Assembly (NCBI GenBank): GCA_964550855.1
Contig: CAZKBQ010000004.1
Location: 54,342 to 118,341 of the forward strand
Source: JAGOBP01 sp964550855
GTDB lineage: Bacteria; Chloroflexota; Anaerolineae; Fen-1058
Direction of reading: 5' to 3'
DNA: 64,000 bases
Part shown: piece by piece, positions 1 to 8,500 of the stretch
How the letters are laid out: every line of letters begins with the position of its first letter
Numbering within the stretch: position 1 is the stretch's first letter
Notes under the pieces: generated by a model
What the model saw: the letters and a program-made list of their open reading frames with translations, nothing else
The model's database searches: none
What the model was told of the DNA's origin: nothing
Translations under genes and position numbers: made by a program

Positions 1-519
1 CCTACAGCCCAGCCCACCCAGCCGCCGGGCGCCACTGCCACGCCGGGTGCCACCGCCACGCCCGGCCCCGTCGCTACGCCCGGACCCTATCCGATTCTGG
101 GCACGCACGTGGTGCGCTATGGTGAATCGCTGTTCTGCATCGGCCGCGCTTACAAAGTCTCGCCGTGGTCCATCGCGCAGGTCAATGCCGTGCCGTGGCC
201 GTACACCATCTTCCCCAATCAGCAGCTGCGCATTCCCAACGCGCCGTGGTACAACATTCCGCCCGGGCCGATCTGCCAGCCGCAATTCCCGGTGCCCACG
301 CCGCCCACGGTGACGCCGCCCGGCCCGGTGCCGACGATCGCGCCGCCGCCGACCATTGTGCCGCCACCGGGCTGCCGCGCCGTGTACGTCGTGCGGCCGG
401 GTGATACGCTGTACAGCATCGCCACGCGCTATGGCACCACCGTCTGGGCGATTGCGCGCGTCAACTACATCTGGAACGTCAATCTCATTTACCCGGGTCA
501 GTCTCTGTGCATCCCCTAA
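1..519 (+). CDS. LysM-domain protein, 5'-truncated by the window
   Basis: The reading frame is open from base 1 to the TAA at 517-519, so the N-terminus lies outside the window. The visible part begins with a Pro/Thr/Ala linker (repeated ATPG units) followed by two LysM-like modules. The first starts at THVVRYGESLFCIGRAY and the second at YVVRPGDTLYSIATRYGTT, separated by a Pro-rich spacer. Each ends in the typical YPGQxLxIP pattern. LysM modules bind N-acetylglucosamine polymers such as peptidoglycan, so an exported cell-wall-associated protein is likely. No catalytic domain is visible. The gene at 594-1172 is a close paralog with the same two-module layout, which points to tandem duplication. 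Function beyond glycan binding is not known. Confidence 0.85.
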   Translation, partial: PTAQPTQPPGATATPGATATPGPVATPGPYPILGTHVVRYGESLFCIGRAYKVSPWSIAQVNAVPWPYTIFPNQQLRIPNAPWYNIPPGPICQPQFPVPTPPTVTPPGPVPTIAPPPTIVPPPGCRAVYVVRPGDTLYSIATRYGTTVWAIARVNYIWNVNLIYPGQSLCIP

Positions 520-536
520 ACGGGGCGGCGCCCGAC

Positions 537-566
537 TTGGCCTTTGCCGGCGTTTGATACTACAAT
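537..566 (+). promoter_or_regulatory. Possible promoter for the second LysM gene
   Basis: A TTGGCC element (537-542) and a TACAAT element (561-566) lie 18 bp apart, 27 bp before the start codon. The -35 match is weak, so the call is tentative. Confidence 0.35.
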
Positions 567-593
567 ATCGTCAACACATCCAAGGAGGCTTGC

Positions 594-1172
594 ATGAAGT
601 CCGCTATGCGTTTGTTGTTGATCGCCGCCGTGCTGCTGTTTAGCAGCCTGCTCGTCAGTCCGGCGGCCGCGCAGGATCCGCAGCCCACGCCGGTGCCGCC
701 GATGCCGGTCGAGCCGCTTACCCAGCCGCAGCAAATGCCGGCCGTCGCCGGGCAGATGGCCGCGCCAACTTATCCGGTGCTGGGCAATCACACTGTGCAG
801 TACAATGAATGGCTGTATTGCATCGGCCGCGCGTATCAGGTATCGCCATGGGCCATCGCCGCGCAGAATGGCATTCGGTGGCCGTATGCCATTTACCCGG
901 GCCAGGTGTTGACCATCCCGGATGCGCGCTGGTACAACATCCCGGCGGGTCCCACCTGCACCGCGCAGTTCACGCCGCCGCCCGTGCCCACCGTCACGCC
1001 GGCGCCCACGCCGCAGCCGCCCACCTGCCGCGCCTACTACACCGTGCGCTGGGGCGATACGCTGTACGGTATCGCGTGGCGCTATCAGACCACCGTCTGG
1101 GCTATCGCGCAGGCCAACCACATCTGGAACGTCAACTTGATCTACCCGGGTCAGGTGTTGTGCATCCCGTAG
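594..1172 (+). CDS. Exported two-LysM protein
   Basis: This is a 192-residue protein with a clear Sec signal peptide (positive start, hydrophobic core, cleavage after ...SPAAA at about residue 26). A Pro-rich segment follows, then two LysM modules at about residues 64-110 and 144-191. The modules contain conserved Cys residues (YCIGRAY and the CIP end) also present in the upstream paralog. AAGGAGG at 582-588 sits correctly before the ATG. It probably binds peptidoglycan or another GlcNAc polymer outside the membrane. No enzyme domain is present. A strong terminator follows immediately, so it ends its transcription unit. Family assignment is secure; the physiological role is not. Confidence 0.9.
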   Translation: MKSAMRLLLIAAVLLFSSLLVSPAAAQDPQPTPVPPMPVEPLTQPQQMPAVAGQMAAPTYPVLGNHTVQYNEWLYCIGRAYQVSPWAIAAQNGIRWPYAIYPGQVLTIPDARWYNIPAGPTCTAQFTPPPVPTVTPAPTPQPPTCRAYYTVRWGDTLYGIAWRYQTTVWAIAQANHIWNVNLIYPGQVLCIP

Positions 1173-1192
1173 CCTGAGACACACGGCAAGCG

Positions 1193-1229
1193 ACAGAGGC
1201 GGCCCCACCTTGGCCGCCTCTGTTGTTTT
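1193..1229 (+). terminator. Intrinsic terminator after the LysM gene
   Basis: A perfect 12-bp stem (1193-1204 with 1212-1223), a 7-nt loop and a T-rich tail. It lies between the LysM gene and the converging minus-strand gene that ends at 1244. Confidence 0.88.
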
Positions 1230-1243
1230 GATGTTCGGCCCCC

Positions 1244-2230
1244 TCAGGCCGCGCTTGCCAGCTGCGCCGCGTAAGCAAACAGCGCCGGCGTGCCGCCCGT
1301 GTGCCAGAACAGCACTTGCTGATCGCGCCTGAATTCGCCGCGCCGCACCAGATCGATGAGACCGGCCAGGGCGCGCCCCGTGTACACCGGATCGACCAGC
1401 AGGCCTTCGGTCTGGGCGCACAGCGCAATCGCCTCACGCTCAGGCTCGCCCATCACCGCGTAGCCGCCGCCCAGATAGTGATCGTTCACTTCGAAATCGT
1501 CGCGCTCAAACAGCATGGGCCGATCGATATGCTTGGCCGTCGCCTGCGCCAGATCGATTAGTACATCTACTAAACGATCGGCCGGGTGATCCACGCTGAT
1601 GCCCAGAATCCGACCGGTGTAGCTGGCGAGCCGGGCGCCCACCACCAGTCCGCTCTGGGTGCCGCCGGAACTGGTGGCAAACACGATCGCGTCAAATTCG
1701 ACGTTCAGCGCCCGCGCCTGCTGCGCCAATTCCAGCATGGCTGTCACGTAGCCCACCGCGCCGATCGGGTTGGAGCCGCCCAATGGAATGACATAGGGCC
1801 GCTGACCGCGTGCGCGCAATTCGTCGGCCACTTCGGACAGCGCGGCCGTGTCGGCGCGGGCACCAGCCCAGAACACCTCCGCGCCGATCAGATCGTCGAT
1901 AAGGATGTTGCCGGTGCGCTCGTGCGGGGCGCTGCCGCGCAGCACCAGCGCGCGCTTCAGCCCGGCTTTGGCCGCGGCGGCCGCAGTCTGCCGCGCATGA
2001 TTGGACTGCGGCGCGCCGATGGTGAGCAGCGTATCGCAACCCTGGCGCAGCGCCTCGGCCACCAGATACTCCAGCTTGCGCGTCTTGTTGCCGCCGGTCG
2101 CCAGCCCGGTCTGATCATCGCGCTTGACCCACAGCTGCGGGCCGCCCAGCCGGGCCGATAAATTGGGCAGAGGCTCAATCGGCGTGGGGAAGAAGCCCAG
2201 CGAGTAGCGTGGCAGTTGATCGAGTTTCAT
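1244..2230 (-). CDS. D-cysteine desulfhydrase / ACC deaminase family PLP enzyme
   Basis: This 328-residue protein has the fold type II PLP pattern of the DcyD/ACC-deaminase family. The cofactor lysine is expected at K49 in the GGNKTRKLE motif. The SNHARQTAAAAA stretch follows, and a Ser/Gly-rich phosphate-binding loop (ATSSGGTQSG) lies near the middle. Known members convert D-cysteine to pyruvate, H2S and ammonia, or deaminate 1-aminocyclopropane-1-carboxylate; sequence alone does not separate these here. Length fits the family (about 330). An AGGAGA ribosome site lies about 9 nt before the ATG. It is the second gene of a minus-strand pair with plsY, 24 bp apart. Confidence 0.86.
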   Translation of the reverse strand: MKLDQLPRYSLGFFPTPIEPLPNLSARLGGPQLWVKRDDQTGLATGGNKTRKLEYLVAEALRQGCDTLLTIGAPQSNHARQTAAAAAKAGLKRALVLRGSAPHERTGNILIDDLIGAEVFWAGARADTAALSEVADELRARGQRPYVIPLGGSNPIGAVGYVTAMLELAQQARALNVEFDAIVFATSSGGTQSGLVVGARLASYTGRILGISVDHPADRLVDVLIDLAQATAKHIDRPMLFERDDFEVNDHYLGGGYAVMGEPEREAIALCAQTEGLLVDPVYTGRALAGLIDLVRRGEFRRDQQVLFWHTGGTPALFAYAAQLASAA

Positions 2231-2254
2231 GAGTGGTCTCCTGAAGGTGGATCG

Positions 2255-2863
2255 CTATGGTTCGCGCCCGCCGCGCCACGCCCGAAGCGCCGCGCCAAGT
2301 CCGCCGTGTGCGCGAATCTGCCGGCGCGCTTCAGGCAGGGTGGCGACGAGGCCCAGGCCGATGACGATGAGCGGGGCGACTGAGACGGCGGGCGGCTGGC
2401 TCTGGACGACTGAAATGATCAAGATGACGCCGGCCGCGGCCGCGATGGCGGGCACCACCATGCGGGTGAGCTGCAGGATCAACAGGGCCAGCGCCAGGCC
2501 GATGACGGCCGCAACCGGATTGAGGACGGAGAGCATGCCCAGCCCGGTCGCCTGGCCTTTGCCGCCGCGCCCGCCCAGCAACGGCGAGGTGATGTGCCCC
2601 AGCATCGCGGCGGCGCCGGTCGCCAACTGGGCCCCGCCAGCATAGCCCAGCAGCTGCGCCGCCAGCACGGGCAGCGCACCTTTGGCAAAGTCCAGCGCCA
2701 GCACCAGCCAGCCCCAGCCGCGCCCGACCTGTGTCATGACGTTGTGCGCGCCCGGATTGCGCGAGCCGACAGCACGGATGTCCACCCCGCGCGCCCGCGC
2801 CACCAGCACGGCAAAGGGCACAGCGCCCAGACCATAGGCCAGCACCATCAGCAAAATCGGCAC
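2255..2863 (-). CDS. plsY: Glycerol-3-phosphate acyltransferase PlsY
   Basis: A 202-residue multi-span membrane protein with the three PlsY motifs: GSRNPGAHNV near residue 33, DFAKGALPV near residue 58, and a glycine-rich GGRGGKGQATGLG segment near residue 97. PlsY transfers acyl groups from acyl-phosphate to glycerol-3-phosphate, the first step of phospholipid synthesis in most bacteria. The chosen start is GTG at 2863-2861. A TATAAT element lies only about 9 bp upstream on the same strand, so the transcript may be leaderless; an ATG at 2848 is the alternative start. It is the first gene of the plsY/desulfhydrase pair and is divergent from greA. Confidence 0.88.
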   Translation of the reverse strand: MPILLMVLAYGLGAVPFAVLVARARGVDIRAVGSRNPGAHNVMTQVGRGWGWLVLALDFAKGALPVLAAQLLGYAGGAQLATGAAAMLGHITSPLLGGRGGKGQATGLGMLSVLNPVAAVIGLALALLILQLTRMVVPAIAAAAGVILIISVVQSQPPAVSVAPLIVIGLGLVATLPEARRQIRAHGGLGAALRAWRGGREP

Positions 2864-2871
2864 GACCTCGG

Positions 2872-2899
2872 ATTATAGGCACTTTACAAATCCCCGCAA
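2872..2899 (-). promoter_or_regulatory. Promoter of plsY (minus strand)
   Basis: Read on the minus strand: TTGCGG (2899-2894), 16-bp spacer, TATAAT (2877-2872). The predicted start of transcription is at or next to the GTG start codon of plsY. The element interlocks with the divergent greA promoter. Confidence 0.65.
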
Positions 2900-2911
2900 A
2901 TCCGCTATAAT
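2883..2911 (+). promoter_or_regulatory. Promoter of greA
   Basis: TTTACA (2883-2888), 17-bp spacer and TATAAT (2906-2911), near the sigma70/sigmaA consensus. The -35 box lies within the spacer of the opposing plsY promoter and vice versa, so the two should compete for polymerase. Confidence 0.8.
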
Positions 2912-2921
2912 CTGCGCGGCT

Positions 2922-2998
2922 TGACAGGCTGGGACTGAGCGGGGAACCACTCAGTCTTTGTATTTGTCAGGCCCAATGCGCGCATGGCGCATTTTTTT
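2922..2998 (+). promoter_or_regulatory. greA leader with terminator-like attenuator hairpin
   Basis: Within the 5' leader of greA a first hairpin (GACTGAG 2933-2939 with CTCAGTC 2950-2956, plus outer TGACA/TGTCA pairing) is followed by a compact intrinsic-terminator shape. That shape has AATGCGC 2975-2981, loop GCATG, GCGCATT 2987-2993, and a T run to 2998, all 32 bp before the greA start. A terminator between promoter and gene suggests attenuation. Confidence 0.7.
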
Positions 2999-3030
2999 AC
3001 ACATCCGATCGGTCACCGGGAGGTCAATCA

Positions 3031-3501
3031 ATGGCCGAGCAACCGACCTTTCTCACGCGAGAAGGTCAGAAGAAGCTGGAAGAAGAACTGCATTACCTGC
3101 AAACCGTGCGGCGGCAGGAAGTGGCCGAGCGTCTGCACGCAGCCATGGAGGAAGGCGACATCGACGAGAATGCCGAGTACGATGACGCCAAGAACGAGCA
3201 GGCGTTTGTGGAGGGCCGCATTCTGACGCTGGAGGTGATGCTGAAGAACGCGGTGCTCATCGACGACACGACCAAGTCCAATGACGAGGTCACGCTGGGC
3301 TCCAAGATCACGGTGGTGGAAGGCGACTATCCGCCGGAGGTTTATCATCTGGTGGGCGCGGCCGAGGCCGATCCCACGCAGGGCAAGATCAGCAATGAAA
3401 GCCCGCTGGGCAAGGCGCTGATGGGCCGCCGGGTGGGTGACACCGTGCAGGTGAATGCGCCCGCGGGCCTGTTGACGTTTCGCATCACGGCTATTGACTG
3501 A
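3031..3501 (+). CDS. greA: Transcription elongation factor GreA
   Basis: GreA rescues backtracked RNA polymerase by stimulating cleavage of the nascent transcript. The 156-residue protein matches the family length (about 158). The N-terminal coiled coil spans about residues 8-75 and carries the tip motif GDIDENAEYDDAK, with the acidic pair D43 and E46 that acts in the polymerase active site. The C-terminal FKBP-like domain ends in GLLTFRITAID. GGGAGG at 3018-3023 supports the ATG at 3031. It has its own promoter and an attenuator-like leader, and is followed by a strong terminator, so it is largely monocistronic, although lysS follows closely. Confidence 0.95.
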   Translation: MAEQPTFLTREGQKKLEEELHYLQTVRRQEVAERLHAAMEEGDIDENAEYDDAKNEQAFVEGRILTLEVMLKNAVLIDDTTKSNDEVTLGSKITVVEGDYPPEVYHLVGAAEADPTQGKISNESPLGKALMGRRVGDTVQVNAPAGLLTFRITAID

Positions 3502-3520
3502 AGGCAAATTGACTCAAACC

Positions 3521-3554
3521 AAGTCCATGCGAACGTCCCGCATGGACTTTTTGT
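3521..3554 (+). terminator. Intrinsic terminator between greA and lysS
   Basis: Perfect 11-bp stem (3521-3531 with 3539-3549), loop AACGTCC, T-rich tail. lysS begins 27 bp later without an obvious promoter, so lysS may depend on read-through. Confidence 0.85.
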
Positions 3555-3581
3555 TGACGCACGCACCGCGCGAGGGACATC

Positions 3582-5060
3582 ATGGAATTCTCTGATCTGG
3601 AACTGGAACGCCTGAAGAAATTGGAGCGGGTGCGCGCCCGCGGCCTCGATCCGTACCCGGCGCGCGTGGAGCGCACCCATACCAATCGGCAGGTCATCGA
3701 CGCGTTCAACGCCGCCGAACCCGCCAACGAAACCGTCGAGGCCGCCGTGGTCGGTCGGCTGGTGCTGGTGCGCCCCATGGGTCGGGCGTCGTTCGCCCAC
3801 ATCGAAGACGGCACCAGTCGCCTGCAAATCTATCTGAAGAAAGAGGAAGTGGGCGAAGAAGCCTACGAGCTCTTCTTGAAGGACCTGGATCTGGGCGACT
3901 TTGTGCAGGCCAACGGCCGCATGTTTCGCACCAAGACGGGCGAGCCGACCCTGCGGCTGTCCAGCCTCCGATTGATCTCCAAAGCCATCACGCCCCCGCC
4001 GGAAAAATGGCACGGTCTCAAGGACACGGAGACGCGCCTGCGCCAGCGCTACGCCGATCTGCTGGCCAACCCGGAGACGCGCGAGGTGTTTCGCACGCGC
4101 ACCAGGGTGGTCAACGCAGTGCGGCGCTTCTTCGACGACCTGGGCTTCATCGAAGTGGAGACGCCGATCTTGCAGCCGCTGTACGGCGGCGCGGCGGCCC
4201 GGCCATTTATCACGCATCACAATCAACTGAATCAGGATTTGTACCTGCGCATCTCGTTTGAGCTGTATCTCAAGCGCCTGCTGGTGGGCATGTATGAGCG
4301 CGTCTACGAAATCGGCCGCGACTTCCGCAACGAGGGCGTGTCGTTTAAGCACAACCCCGAATTTACGCAGCTGGAGTTTTACGCCGCGTACTGGGACTAC
4401 AACCAGGTGATGGACGTCACCGAACAGCTGCTGGCCTACGTGGCCCAGGCCGTCACCGGCTCCACCCGGATTCGCTACGGCGAGCACGAGATCGAGTTCG
4501 GCACCCGCTGGCAGCGCCTGACCATGCGTGAAGCGATCAAGCGCTGGTCGGGCATCGATTACGCCGACTATCCCGACGCCGACAGCCTGCGCGAGAAGAT
4601 CCGCTCGATCGGCGGCAACGCGCCCGAAGACGCCTCGTGGGGCAAGCTGATCGATGGGCTGCTGGGCGACTACGTGGAACCGGAGCTAATTCAGCCGACG
4701 TTTATCTACGACTATCCGCGCGACATCTCGCCGCTGGCCAAGCGCAAGCCCGGCGACGACACACACGTGGAGCGCTTTGAGTTTTTCATCGCCGGCATGG
4801 AGATGGGCAACGCCTTCTCTGAGTTGAACGACCCGTTGGATCAGGAACAGCGCTTCATCGAGATGAATCGCACCGAAGATGTGGAAGCCGGCGACGCGCA
4901 TCCGCTGGACGAAGACTACCTGCGCGCCATGCGCTACGGCATGCCGCCCAACGGCGGCTTTGGCATGGGCATCGATCGCCTGACGATGCTGATGACCAAT
5001 CGGACGACGATCCGCGAGGTGATCTTGTACCCGCATTTGCGCAGCACGGACAAACAATGA
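3582..5060 (+). CDS. lysS: Lysyl-tRNA synthetase, class II
   Basis: Charges tRNA-Lys. The 492-residue protein has the full bacterial class II LysRS layout. An N-terminal OB-fold anticodon-binding domain (about 50-150) is followed by the catalytic domain with motif 1 (GFIEVETPILQPLYGGAAARP), motif 2 (FRNEGVSFKHNPEFTQLE, about residues 247-264) and motif 3 (GFGMGIDRLTML, about residues 459-470). A GAGGGA sequence precedes the ATG. A terminator separates it from greA and no separate promoter is evident. Its stop codon TGA (5058-5060) lies inside the first unit of a heptanucleotide tandem repeat. A stem-loop terminator follows at 5089. Confidence 0.96.
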   Translation: MEFSDLELERLKKLERVRARGLDPYPARVERTHTNRQVIDAFNAAEPANETVEAAVVGRLVLVRPMGRASFAHIEDGTSRLQIYLKKEEVGEEAYELFLKDLDLGDFVQANGRMFRTKTGEPTLRLSSLRLISKAITPPPEKWHGLKDTETRLRQRYADLLANPETREVFRTRTRVVNAVRRFFDDLGFIEVETPILQPLYGGAAARPFITHHNQLNQDLYLRISFELYLKRLLVGMYERVYEIGRDFRNEGVSFKHNPEFTQLEFYAAYWDYNQVMDVTEQLLAYVAQAVTGSTRIRYGEHEIEFGTRWQRLTMREAIKRWSGIDYADYPDADSLREKIRSIGGNAPEDASWGKLIDGLLGDYVEPELIQPTFIYDYPRDISPLAKRKPGDDTHVERFEFFIAGMEMGNAFSELNDPLDQEQRFIEMNRTEDVEAGDAHPLDEDYLRAMRYGMPPNGGFGMGIDRLTMLMTNRTTIREVILYPHLRSTDKQ

Positions 5061-5084
5061 GTGATGAGTGACGAGTGATGAGTA
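5057..5084 (+). repeat. Heptanucleotide tandem repeat at the lysS stop
   Basis: Four 7-bp units in a row: ATGAGTG, ATGAGTG, ACGAGTG, ATGAGTA. The first unit contains the lysS stop codon. Similar 7-bp-period arrays with other unit sequences occur at 44326, 61695 and, more degenerate, 16600. Confidence 0.8.
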
Positions 5085-5088
5085 AATG

Positions 5089-5131
5089 GCCCGCCGTCGG
5101 GAGCACTTTCCTGACGGCGGGCGTTGTGTTT
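5089..5131 (+). terminator. Terminator after lysS
   Basis: Ten-bp GC stem (GCCCGCCGTC 5089-5098 with GACGGCGGGC 5113-5122), 14-nt loop, then GTTGTGTTT. The T tract is imperfect. Confidence 0.65.
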
Positions 5132-5148
5132 GAAACGGGCGAGGGTGA

Positions 5149-5177
5149 TTGCCCGGCCCGGCGATTTATTCTAAAAT
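5149..5177 (+). promoter_or_regulatory. Candidate promoter of the PAS/GAF kinase
   Basis: TTGCCC (5149-5154), 17-bp spacer, TAAAAT (5172-5177). It would give a leader of about 330 nt before the kinase start at 5512. Confidence 0.5.
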
Positions 5178-5511
5178 AGCAACTGCAGCCCATCGGGGGA
5201 CTAAGCGTAATCGGGTATGTGGTGTGCTGAATCTGCCGTTCTACTTCGTGATATTTGTCAGTTTTCCTCGCGCTACGTTTGATCTATCATCGGCTTATAT
5301 TCACCTTAGGCAGCGGGAGGGCAACCGTCCCGATGTCCGTCTTTTGGCTCCCCGTTCTTGCGTAAGGTGGCCGATCAGATAACCGCCATCAACCCATACT
5401 TCGTCCGATCCGGGGGCACAGCGTCTGGGGCTGCGCCGTCGCCTGACGAGGCATCGGCCTCAACCGGGGCGTGACTCGCACACATTAACACTCCTGCCTG
5501 AAAGGAACGGT
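5178..5511 (+). other. Long gene-free leader with possible RNA structure
   Basis: No convincing gene is seen in this stretch, which is less GC-rich than its surroundings in the first half. Visible pairings are CACCTTA (5302-5308) with TAAGGTG (5363-5369), enclosing a CGGGA/TCCCG hairpin, and a GAGGC-ATCG-GCCTC hairpin at 5448-5461. I could not match it to a known riboswitch class. AAAGGA at 5501-5506 is the ribosome site of the kinase. Confidence 0.4.
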
Positions 5512-8500
5512 ATGACTGGCAGATCCATCATCGACCGCCGCGGCCTGGCTGCCGCCGTACTCATGCCCTTCATCGCTGCCGGGCTGCAATGGCTGCTATG
5601 GCCCGATCTCAAGCCGTTTGCCTGGGCCCTGTTTTACCCGGCTGTCTTCTTCGGTTCGTGGTTCGGCGGGTGGTGGGGCGGTTTCGTCGCCACGTTCCTC
5701 TCCGCGGCCCTGAGCCTCTATATTTTCATCCCGCTCGAATTCTCCTTTCGGCTGGACGCTCCCGGCGCCTTCTCTTCCGCCCTCGTCTTCATCATAACGG
5801 GTCTGTTGATCAGCGCCGTTCATGAGGCTTGGCAACGGGTCAATCGCCGACTCGATCTGCTGGCGCGTTTGCAGGCCAGCGAAGCCAGCCTCAAGAAATC
5901 GCAGGCGGTGGCGCACGTGGGCCATTGGACGTGGGATGTCCGATCGAACCGGGTCAGCTGGTCGGATGAAATGTACCGTATTTTCGGCGTCAACCCGATC
6001 GGCTTTACCGGCGACCTCGATGAAGTCATCCGCACCGCCATCCATCCCGACGACCGGGAGAAGGTGAAGCGGGCCAACGCCGCCGTTGCCGAGGCCGCAC
6101 AGCCCGCCCCGCTGGAATATCGCGTCGTCTGGCCCGATGGATCGCTTCGCACCGTGTATGCCGAACCGGCCGAGGCCACCCGCGACGCTCACGGCAACAT
6201 CATTCGGCTGTTCGGCATCGTGCAGGACATCACCGAGCGCCGGCAGGCCGAGGCCGCCCTGCGCGAAAGCGAGCAAAGATATTCGCGCTTGTTCGAAAAA
6301 TTAGCCATTCCGGCGGTACTCCTCAAACTGCCCGAAGTGGTCATCGTCGATGCCAACGAAGCATGTGAACGGCTCGTCGGTTATACGCGGCAGGCCATGC
6401 AGGGCAAGACCGCGGTCGAGCTGGGGCTGGCCCCACCTCAGGAGCGGGCGCAAGCCATTGAACGCTTCGAGAAGTATGGCGCGCTGCAAGGCAATGAAGC
6501 GCGCCTTATCACCAAGTCCGGTGAAGTACGGATTGTTTCCCTTCACACCACACCGCTTGAGTTTGGCGGAGAGCGTTACGCCATCAGCACAATGCAGGAC
6601 GTCACCGAGCGCCGGCAGGCCGAGGCTGCCCTGCGCGAAAGCGAAGCGCGCCTGCGGTTGTTTATCGAGCACGCGCCGGCGGCCATTGCCATGTTCGATC
6701 GCGACCTGCGCTATCTGGCCGTCAGCCGCCGCTTCATCAGCGACTATCGTCTGCCGGTCGAAGACCTCGTCGGCCGCGCCCATTACGACATCTTCCCGGA
6801 GATACCCGAGCGTTGGCGGGACATTCACCGGCGTTGTCTGGCGGGCGCGATTGAGCGCGCCGAAGACGACCCCTTCCCGCGGGCGGACGGCACGTTGGAC
6901 TGGGTGCGGTGGGAGATTCATCCGTGGCATGGGCCGTCCGGCGAAATTGGTGGCATCTTGCTGTTTTCCGAAGTTGTCACCGAACGACACCGCGCCGAGC
7001 AGCGCATCAGGTATCTGACGCGTCTGTACGCTACGCTCAGCCAGGTCAACCAGACCATCGTGCGCGTCAAAGACCGGCAGGAACTGTTCGACGCCATTTG
7101 CCAGGTGGCAGTTGAATATGGCGAATTCCGCCTGGCGTGGATCGGCCTGTTTAACCCGGCCAGCGGACAGGTGTCGGTTGTCGCCCAACAAGGGAAAGAC
7201 CAGGCCCGAACCCCATTCCAGACCGTCAATGCCAGAGAAGCGCCGTTCAACACCGGCCTCATCGGCACAGCCCTCACCACCGGGCGCGTCGCTCTTAGCC
7301 CCAACCTTCGGCAAGACCCAAACATGGCCCACTGGCATGAAGTGGCGGCTCGTGACAACTATCACGCTGCTGCCGCGATTCCCATCTGGCAGCAGCAGCA
7401 GGTGGTGGGCGTGTTGAACCTCTACGCCGCCGACATTAATTTCTTCGAGGCGGAGGAAGAGCAGAAGTTGCTGGCCGAGATGGGGCTGGACATCTCCTTT
7501 GCGCTGGATTCTCTGCAGCGAGAGGCCGAGCGCCAGCAGGCGGAACAAGAGTTGCGCGAGCGCGAAGAGCTGCTGAATGTAATGGGGCGCACCGCCCAAA
7601 TCGGCGGCTGGGAGCTGGACGTCGCCACCGGCGAAGGGCACTGGACCGACGAGGTGGCGCGCATTCATGATTTGGATCCCGTCACGCGCCCCAACCGAGA
7701 GCTGGGACTCTCGTTCTATTACGGCGAATCGCGGGCGCGCATCGCCGCCGCCGTGCAAGACGCCATCGAACACGCCACCTCCTATGACCTGGAGCTGGAA
7801 ATTGTATCGGCCACAGGCAGGCACAAATGGGTCCGCACGATTGGTCATCCGGTCCTGGAAAACGGCCGAGTGGTCAAGCTGCGCGGTTCCTTCCAGGATA
7901 TTACCGAACGCAAGCAGGCCGAAGACAAACTGCGGGAAAGCGAGAAGAAGTATCGAGACTTGATCAATGGCATGAACGATACCATCTGTGTCATCGATTT
8001 CGATACAACCATTCTGGATGTCAACACAACCGCCACCCAGGTTCTGGGCTACACCCGGGAGGAACTGTTGTCGATGAAGATTTCCGATATCGATGCAGCG
8101 CTCGCCCCCGAACAAATTCAAGACCTGGCCAGCAGCATGCGTCAAGACAAGGCGCAGGTTTTTGAAACCTGGCACCGGACCAAGGATGGCCGGCGATTGC
8201 CGGTTGAGGTTAGTTCCAGTCTGGTGTCCTATGGGGGCCGAACCGTCATTTTGAGCATCGCCCGCGACATCACCGAGCGCATGCAAATGGAGGAAAAGTT
8301 GCGCCAGAGCGAGGCGCAATATCGGTATCTGTTCGAGAGCAACCCGTATCCCATGTGGGCCTACGATCTCAAGACCCTGCGCTTCCTGGCTGTCAACGAC
8401 GCCGCGGTGGACAAGTACGGCTACTCGCGCGCTGAATTCTTGAGCATGACCATTGCCGACATTCGTCCGCCCGAAGACGTGGCGCGCTTGCAGGCGGATG

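Noticed and set aside
5302..5370. A c-di-GMP (GEMM-I) riboswitch suggested by AGGGCAACC
   Set aside because: The other conserved blocks (GGGACGCAAAGCC and the GNRA receptor pair) are absent.
5149..5382. A 77-codon plus-strand frame upstream of the kinase
   Set aside because: It would start inside the -35 box of the likely promoter, has no ribosome site, and its product shows no family features.
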